Positions 6,617 to 9,710 of a stretch of DNA of 9,710 nt are shown here, piece after piece. Within the stretch, counting starts at the first letter, position 1; each line of letters starts with the position of its first letter. The DNA comes from Candidatus Bathyarchaeota archaeon (lineage in GTDB: Archaea; Thermoproteota; Bathyarchaeia; TCS64), in assembly GCA_018396515.1 (NCBI GenBank), contig JAGTQJ010000030.1:1-9710 (forward strand), given 5' to 3'. The position numbers and the translations under genes were made by a program. The notes below the pieces were generated by a model. It worked only from the letters and a program-made list of their open reading frames with translations. It had not been told where the DNA came from and did not search any database.

Positions 6617-6658
6617 CCTTAAACCAGCCTTTAGAAGGTTCCAGATGCCGGTTTAGGG
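6617..6658. other. Stem-loop of unknown role
   Basis: CCTTAAACC (6617-6625) pairs with GGTTTAGGG (6650-6658) over nine base pairs, one of them U.G, around a 24-base loop that itself holds a small CCT/AGG hairpin. No T run follows, so it is not a simple terminator. No box motifs of a known guide RNA were found around it. Confidence 0.4.
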
Positions 6659-6745
6659 TATTAAGATCTTATTAAAGGCCGATGATGGCTACAAGGACTA
6701 TAGCTGGGCCAATTCTCCAACTGTTAAGCCAAACTTGAATTACTG

Positions 6746-6754
6746 GATATAAAA
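6746..6754 (+). promoter_or_regulatory. Strong unassigned TATA box
   Basis: GATATAAAA runs into two copies of the palindrome AAAATTTT (6751-6766). A transcript would start near 6776. Just after it lie GAGGTGA (6771-6777) and a GTG at 6784 opening a 19-codon frame that ends at 6843. No recognised gene follows on this strand before the thiolase, so the product, if any, is a short RNA or peptide. Confidence 0.35.
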
Positions 6755-6870
6755 TTTTAAAATTTTGGTCGAGGTGAGTATTTGTGAGAAGCACCCCAAA
6801 TTCGAACTTCTTCAGTAGACCACTCTCTCAACTTCTCAACTAAAGGCGTGAGTTTATTTAACTATGGCTG

Positions 6871-6902
6871 AAAAGAAAATTGAACTCCCCCTTCATTGGG
6901 GA
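6871..6902 (-). terminator. Terminator-like hairpin after the RAM-domain gene
   Basis: Read on the minus strand, TCCCC (6902-6898) pairs with GGGGA (6890-6886) around a 7-base loop, about 20 bases past the stop codon. It is followed by GTTCAATTTTCTTTT (6885-6871), a T-rich tract. Hairpin plus T tract at the end of a gene is a plausible transcript end. Confidence 0.45.
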
Positions 6903-6920
6903 CGGAAAATCGAGGTGTTT

Positions 6921-7151
6921 TCACTCTACAACTATCATGGTTAGGGTTGATCTAACCCCCTTAACCCCTCTCACCTTTGAACCTACAACCGACCTAACCA
7001 TGGAAACGGAATCAACCTCTATCTTAACTATCAGGTCGTAGAGGCCATAGAGGCCGTATACCTCTTTCACCTCGCTGATCTCCCTTAAGGCCCTGCTGAC
7101 TTCGGCCTCGGAGCCGCTCTCAACGTTTATAAGGACATATGCAACGGTCAT
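6921..7151 (-). CDS. Stand-alone Lrp/AsnC ligand-binding (RAM) domain protein
   Basis: The 76 residues make up just the C-terminal effector-binding domain of Lrp/AsnC regulators (AsnC_trans_reg, beta-alpha-beta-beta-alpha-beta), with no helix-turn-helix. The pattern fits: strand VAYVLINVE, helix SEAEVSRALREIS, strand VKEVYGLYGLYDLIVKIE with the typical GLYDL turn, helix SVSMVRSVVG, then the last strand TLTMIVVE. Relatives form dimers and higher rings that bind amino acids or other small molecules and may modulate full-length Lrp partners; they do not bind DNA themselves. The ATG at 7151 follows GAGG at a normal distance, with a TATA box about 37 bases upstream. Being divergent from the thiolase gene suggests, by inference, a sensor role for acyl-CoA or amino acid metabolism. 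The ligand is unknown. Confidence 0.85.
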   Translation of the reverse strand: MTVAYVLINVESGSEAEVSRALREISEVKEVYGLYGLYDLIVKIEVDSVSMVRSVVGSKVRGVKGVRSTLTMIVVE

Positions 7152-7182
7152 TCAAACCGCCTCTCAGGGGGTTAACGGAATT

Positions 7183-7193
7183 CCTTTTAAACC
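7183..7193. promoter_or_regulatory. Shared, near-palindromic TATA element for the RAM gene and the thiolase gene
   Basis: CCTTTTAAACC reads as a TATA box on either strand. A start 26 bases away on the minus strand falls near 7162, about 10 bases before the RAM gene ATG. On the plus strand it falls near 7214, about 24 bases before the thiolase ATG, leaving room for its GGGGAG ribosome binding site. A second plus-strand candidate, ATTTTATTA at 7201-7209, would start the transcript inside that site and is less likely. Confidence 0.5.
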
Positions 7194-7237
7194 TTTCTGG
7201 ATTTTATTATCGGAATACCATAAAATGGGGGAGAATT

Positions 7238-8473
7238 ATGGGGCTGTTTAGGAATGTCGCGATTGTTGGGGCAGGGATGACCCGTTTCCATAACAGGATA
7301 CATGCCGGTAAGACGGGGAGGGATCTCTTTGTGGAGGCGGTTCTTGAGGCCGCTGACTCTGTAGATAAAGGCTTCGAGCTGAGAGAGGCGGAGGCCATAT
7401 TCATAGGCAATTATTCAAGCGACTCCTTCGAGGGGCAGGGCCACACGGCAGCCCTGATAGCGGACTGGCTGGGCCTTACCCCAAGGCCCTCCATCCGCGT
7501 TGAGGACGCCTGTGCAAGTTCAGGGGTGGCGATCAATATGGCGGCTCTTGCGGTTGCCTCAGGGGCTTATGACCTCGTGATCGTTGGAGGATTCGAGAAG
7601 ATGACGGGGAAGGAGACGGAGGAGGTCACGGAGATCCTCGCCATGGCGGCAGATGCCCTATATGAGGTGCCAGTAGGCTTCACCTTCCCGGGGCTCTATG
7701 CCGCAATTGCGACAGCATATTTCAAAAGGTACTGTTCTTCTTGGGAGGAGCTTGCCGCGATATCGATAAAGAATCACAGGAATGGCGCCCTCAACGAGAA
7801 GGCCCACTTCCAGTCGGATATCATGGACATGGCTAGGAGGCTAGGTGAGAGGCATAACATGACATTCAAAGATGAGCTGGAGTTTCTGAGATCTCCATTA
7901 AACCCCTTTGTAGCTTATCCCCTGAGGCTCTTCGACTGCTGTCCCATCTCCGATGGGGCCTCAGCCTTAATCGTCGCATCCAGTGATATAGCTAAGAGGT
8001 ATACGGATACGCCGATATACATAAAGGGATTTGGACAGGCCTCCGATACCTTCTCCCTCCATGATAGGGAGGAGCTGACGGAGCTCAAAGCCACAAGGAT
8101 TGCAGCCTCCCAAGCCTATAAGATGGCTGGGGTCTCACCTAAGGATATCGATGTGGCTGATGTCCACGACTGCTTCACCATCGCCGAGGTCCTGGCGGTG
8201 GAGGATCTTGGATTCTTCCCCAGGGGTCAGGGCGGTAAGGCTGCTCTCGAGGGGAGGACCTCCCTCGATGGCGAAAGGCCGATCAACCCGGATGGAGGCC
8301 TCAAGGCGAAGGGGCACCCGGTCGGGGCGACTGGGGCGGCGATGGCCTATGAGATGTTTAAACAGTTGAGAGGGGAGGCTGGGAGGCGTCAGGTGGACGA
8401 CGCCGAGATAGGGCTTGCCCAGAATGTAGGGGCATCCGGCGCAACCGTTGTGGTACAGGTTTATGGGAGGTAG
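7238..8473 (+). CDS. Thiolase family protein (acetyl-CoA C-acyltransferase, archaeal SCP2-like type)
   Basis: Thiolases join or split acyl-CoA and acetyl-CoA. The active-site cysteine is in EDACASSG (Cys92), with histidines in VHDCFTIAE (His310) and KGHPVGATGA (His360). The second cysteine of classical thiolases (CxGGG) is not present; the C-terminus reads NVGASGATVVVQV, as in the archaeal/SCPx-like subgroup. I chose the ATG at 7238 (411 residues): FRNVAIVGAGMTRF right after it is the usual family start, and GGGGAG lies a few bases before it. A longer frame from 7139 adds 33 residues that overlap the RAM gene start and look untranslated. The gene is followed at 5 bases by a DUF35 protein. Such pairs act in archaea with HMG-CoA synthase in the mevalonate pathway or in fatty acid turnover. 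No HMG-CoA synthase gene is visible here. Confidence 0.92.
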   Translation: MGLFRNVAIVGAGMTRFHNRIHAGKTGRDLFVEAVLEAADSVDKGFELREAEAIFIGNYSSDSFEGQGHTAALIADWLGLTPRPSIRVEDACASSGVAINMAALAVASGAYDLVIVGGFEKMTGKETEEVTEILAMAADALYEVPVGFTFPGLYAAIATAYFKRYCSSWEELAAISIKNHRNGALNEKAHFQSDIMDMARRLGERHNMTFKDELEFLRSPLNPFVAYPLRLFDCCPISDGASALIVASSDIAKRYTDTPIYIKGFGQASDTFSLHDREELTELKATRIAASQAYKMAGVSPKDIDVADVHDCFTIAEVLAVEDLGFFPRGQGGKAALEGRTSLDGERPINPDGGLKAKGHPVGATGAAMAYEMFKQLRGEAGRRQVDDAEIGLAQNVGASGATVVVQVYGR

Positions 8474-8478
8474 ATGGC

Positions 8479-8862
8479 TTGGAGGAGAAACCCTTCACCA
8501 CAGGTTCCTATAAGGAGTTTCTGGAGTCTGGAAGGTTAATGGCTAACAGGTGTAGAAGCTGCGGGGATGTCCACTTACCCCCGAGGCCGATATGCCCGAG
8601 GTGCGGTGGGAGGAGCCTCGAGTGGATGGAAATACAGGGGAGAGGAACTCTACAGGCCTTCACGGTGGTCCATGTGCCCCCAATAAGGTTGAGAGGCAGG
8701 CAGCCCTATGCGACGGGGATAGTGAAGCTGGAAGGAGGGCCGAGGATATCTGGGCTGATCCTAGACGTGAAGCGGGGAGAGGATATGAACGTCGGGGCGG
8801 AGGTCGAGGGCGTTATAGTTAGGGAGGAGGACGGTGCCAAGCTCTGCTTCAGGCTGGTGTAG
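8479..8862 (+). CDS. DUF35 zinc-ribbon/OB-fold protein, thiolase partner
   Basis: A 127-residue acyl-CoA-binding accessory protein. The N-terminal helix (SYKEFLESGRLMANRC) leads into a rubredoxin-like zinc ribbon with two CxxC pairs (Cys25/Cys28 and Cys39/Cys42), then an OB-fold domain from about 50 (GRGTLQAFTVVHVPP, PYATGIVKLEGG, VEGVIV). Known relatives scaffold the archaeal thiolase/HMG-CoA synthase complex and pass CoA intermediates between sites. Start choice: TTG at 8479 lies eight bases after GGGAGG (8465-8470). The nearby ATG at 8474 is in another frame and too close to that site. The gene sits 5 bases after the thiolase stop, so the two are surely co-transcribed and probably bind each other. 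Its end overlaps the convergent hydratase gene by 14 bases. Confidence 0.9.
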   Translation: MEEKPFTTGSYKEFLESGRLMANRCRSCGDVHLPPRPICPRCGGRSLEWMEIQGRGTLQAFTVVHVPPIRLRGRQPYATGIVKLEGGPRISGLILDVKRGEDMNVGAEVEGVIVREEDGAKLCFRLV

Positions 8863-9631
8863 GCCTCCTGAAGACCGGCCTCCTCCTCTCAAGAAAGGCT
8901 GAAACCCCTTCCCTGAAGTCCTCTGTGCAGAAGAGCCCTCCGAAGGCTTCTGCTTCAGCCTCTAGGGCCTCCTCGCACTTGAGTTGGGAGTTCAGAAGCC
9001 TCTTAGCCTCCGCCAGAGCGGTAGAGGGACCGTTGGCTAGCGTGGAGGCCAACTCCTTCGTCTCGGGAATGAGCTTCTCGGCCTGGACCACCCTATTTAT
9101 AAGGCCTATCCTGAGGGCCTCCTCCGCGTCTATCAGCCTACCGGTCATTATCAATTCCTTCGCTCTCGTGTGACCCACGATCCTTGGCAGGAGCAGGGTG
9201 GCCCCCCATCCTGGGATGAGGCCCAAGCCGATCTCTGGCTGGCCAAACCTTGCGTTCTGGGAGGCTATTCTGAGGTCGCAGGCTAGAGCGAGTTCGCATC
9301 CTCCTCCTAGGGCGTATCCATTTACCGCAGCTATAGTTGGTTTTGGTAAACCCATGATGCTCAGGAAGGTCGAGTGGCCTCTCCTAGAGAGCTCTAACGC
9401 TTCCTCTCTTGAGAACCCCCTAACCATGGATATGTCGAGGCCTGCGCTGAAGGCCCGTTCACCTGCGCCGGTTATTATGACGCACCTGACATCATCATCC
9501 ACCTCGACACTCTTAATCGCCTTCTGTATCTCTTCAAGCATGCTTGGTGTGATGGCATTCAGTTTTTCAGGCCTGTTCAGGGTTATCCAGCATATCCCTT
9601 CCTCTATATTCGATATGACCTCCTCTCCCAT
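8849..9631 (-). CDS. Enoyl-CoA hydratase/isomerase (crotonase family)
   Basis: It probably adds water to trans-2-enoyl-CoA to give 3-hydroxyacyl-CoA. The 260-residue length is standard for the family. Seen: LNRPEKLNAIT near the start, the first oxyanion-hole segment AFSAGLDI (60-67), the second in NGYALGGGCELALACDLRIA (104-123), and FGQPEIGLGLIPGWG (129-143). Both catalytic glutamates of true hydratases are present (Glu113 in CELAL, Glu133 in QPEIG), which favours hydratase over isomerase or dehalogenase relatives. The ATG at 9631 has a very strong ribosome binding site, AAGGAGGG (9646-9639), seven bases before it, lying inside the end of the preceding dehydrogenase gene. The gap to that gene is 2 bases, so translation is probably coupled. 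Chain-length preference cannot be read from sequence. Confidence 0.92.
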   Translation of the reverse strand: MGEEVISNIEEGICWITLNRPEKLNAITPSMLEEIQKAIKSVEVDDDVRCVIITGAGERAFSAGLDISMVRGFSREEALELSRRGHSTFLSIMGLPKPTIAAVNGYALGGGCELALACDLRIASQNARFGQPEIGLGLIPGWGATLLLPRIVGHTRAKELIMTGRLIDAEEALRIGLINRVVQAEKLIPETKELASTLANGPSTALAEAKRLLNSQLKCEEALEAEAEAFGGLFCTEDFREGVSAFLERRRPVFRRPTPA

Positions 9632-9633
9632 AT

Positions 9634-9710
9634 TCAGGCCCTCCTTGCTATTTCGAATGGACCTGATGGTAGGTTTGCTCCAAGCTTCATCGCTTTATCA
9701 CGGTCTCGGG
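9634..9710 (-). CDS. C-terminal end of a 3-hydroxyacyl-CoA dehydrogenase (partial)
   Basis: Only the last 24 codons are in the window, ending with TGA at 9636-9634. They read RDRDKAMKLGANLPSGPFEI followed by ARRA. The stretch DKAMKLGANLPSGPFE matches the C-terminal domain of 3-hydroxyacyl-CoA dehydrogenases, where AMKLGxxxPxGPFEL is a hallmark of the helix and loop near the CoA site. The enzyme oxidises 3-hydroxyacyl-CoA with NAD, the step after the hydratase whose gene starts 2 bases downstream. The fragment is short, so the call rests on this motif and the fitting neighbour. The rest of the gene lies beyond the right edge; a C-terminal domain of a larger bifunctional protein remains possible. 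Confidence 0.75.
   Translation of the reverse strand, partial: RDRDKAMKLGANLPSGPFEIARRA

Larger units (their letters stand above)
6390..6865. other. Long intergenic stretch without a convincing gene
   Basis: Between the hydrolase start and the RAM-domain gene no frame has a recognisable protein. A 73-codon minus-strand frame at 6349-6570 is rich in Ser, Gly, His and Phe with no family character and is probably not coding. Contents I can point to are a stem-loop at 6617-6658, a GATGATG-containing GGCC-flanked hairpin at 6677-6710 (not a valid C/D RNA), a strong TATA box at 6746-6754 and two very short frames: 6784-6843 (GTG start, 19 codons) and 6864-6944 (ATG start, 26 codons). It may hold an RNA gene or remains of a decayed gene. 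Confidence 0.5.

Noticed and set aside
6677..6710. GGCC-flanked GATGATGG and CTGG as a C/D RNA
   Set aside because: Pairing GGCC with GGCC uses up the base needed for box D and leaves no G.A pairs, so the K-turn cannot form.
6784..6810. TTCGAA in the minus strand as a tRNA T-loop
   Set aside because: The flanking bases do not pair to a 5-bp T stem and no acceptor stem is found.
7139..7237. Upstream extension of the thiolase to 7139
   Set aside because: It overlaps the start of the RAM gene and the shared promoter, and the family start FRNVAIVGAGMT follows the ATG at 7238, which has a good ribosome binding site.

Overview
The window looks like the chromosome of a thermophilic archaeon, probably a TACK (crenarchaeal-type) lineage. 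The protein translocase is of archaeal SecY type. Lysyl-tRNA synthetase is the class I enzyme. There is a tRNA-splicing endonuclease subunit, a C/D-box guide RNA with a GC-only 8-bp core to its terminal stem, and a thiolase/DUF35 pair. TATA boxes lie about 26 bases before likely transcript starts, and leaders are very short or absent. I cannot assign a genus.

Left part (1-3740), information processing: the 3' part of secY; hisS with its own promoter and a GTG start; convergent to hisS and overlapping it by 55 bases, an EndA-family tRNA-splicing endonuclease subunit that seems to lack the catalytic histidine. Divergent from endA is a small C/D-box sRNA gene with its own TATA box and T-rich end. 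Neither the sRNA nor the next gene, a 59-residue 4-oxalocrotonate tautomerase-like protein at 3540-3719, would be found by a length-limited ORF search.

Middle (3739-7151): on the minus strand, class I lysS and, upstream of it, a metallo-beta-lactamase-fold hydrolase, each with its own TATA-like element. Then comes about 570 bases without a convincing gene (6353-6920), holding a strong unassigned TATA box and a 9-bp stem-loop. A stand-alone Lrp/AsnC ligand-binding (RAM) domain protein follows.

Right part (7152-9710), acyl-CoA metabolism: a thiolase followed at 5 bases by its DUF35 zinc-ribbon/OB-fold partner on the plus strand. Convergent to them is an enoyl-CoA hydratase, preceded at 2 bases by the C-terminal end of what looks like a 3-hydroxyacyl-CoA dehydrogenase. 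Together they cover hydratase, dehydrogenase and thiolase steps of a beta-oxidation-like (or reverse) cycle. The RAM protein is divergent from the thiolase and shares a near-palindromic TATA region with it, so it may sense a metabolite for this cluster.

The most interesting observation is the C/D sRNA at about 3296-3361. It forms a K-turn with a variant D box (TGGA), and its D guide matches an anticodon arm of tRNA-Leu(CAA), placing the predicted methylation exactly on wobble C34.
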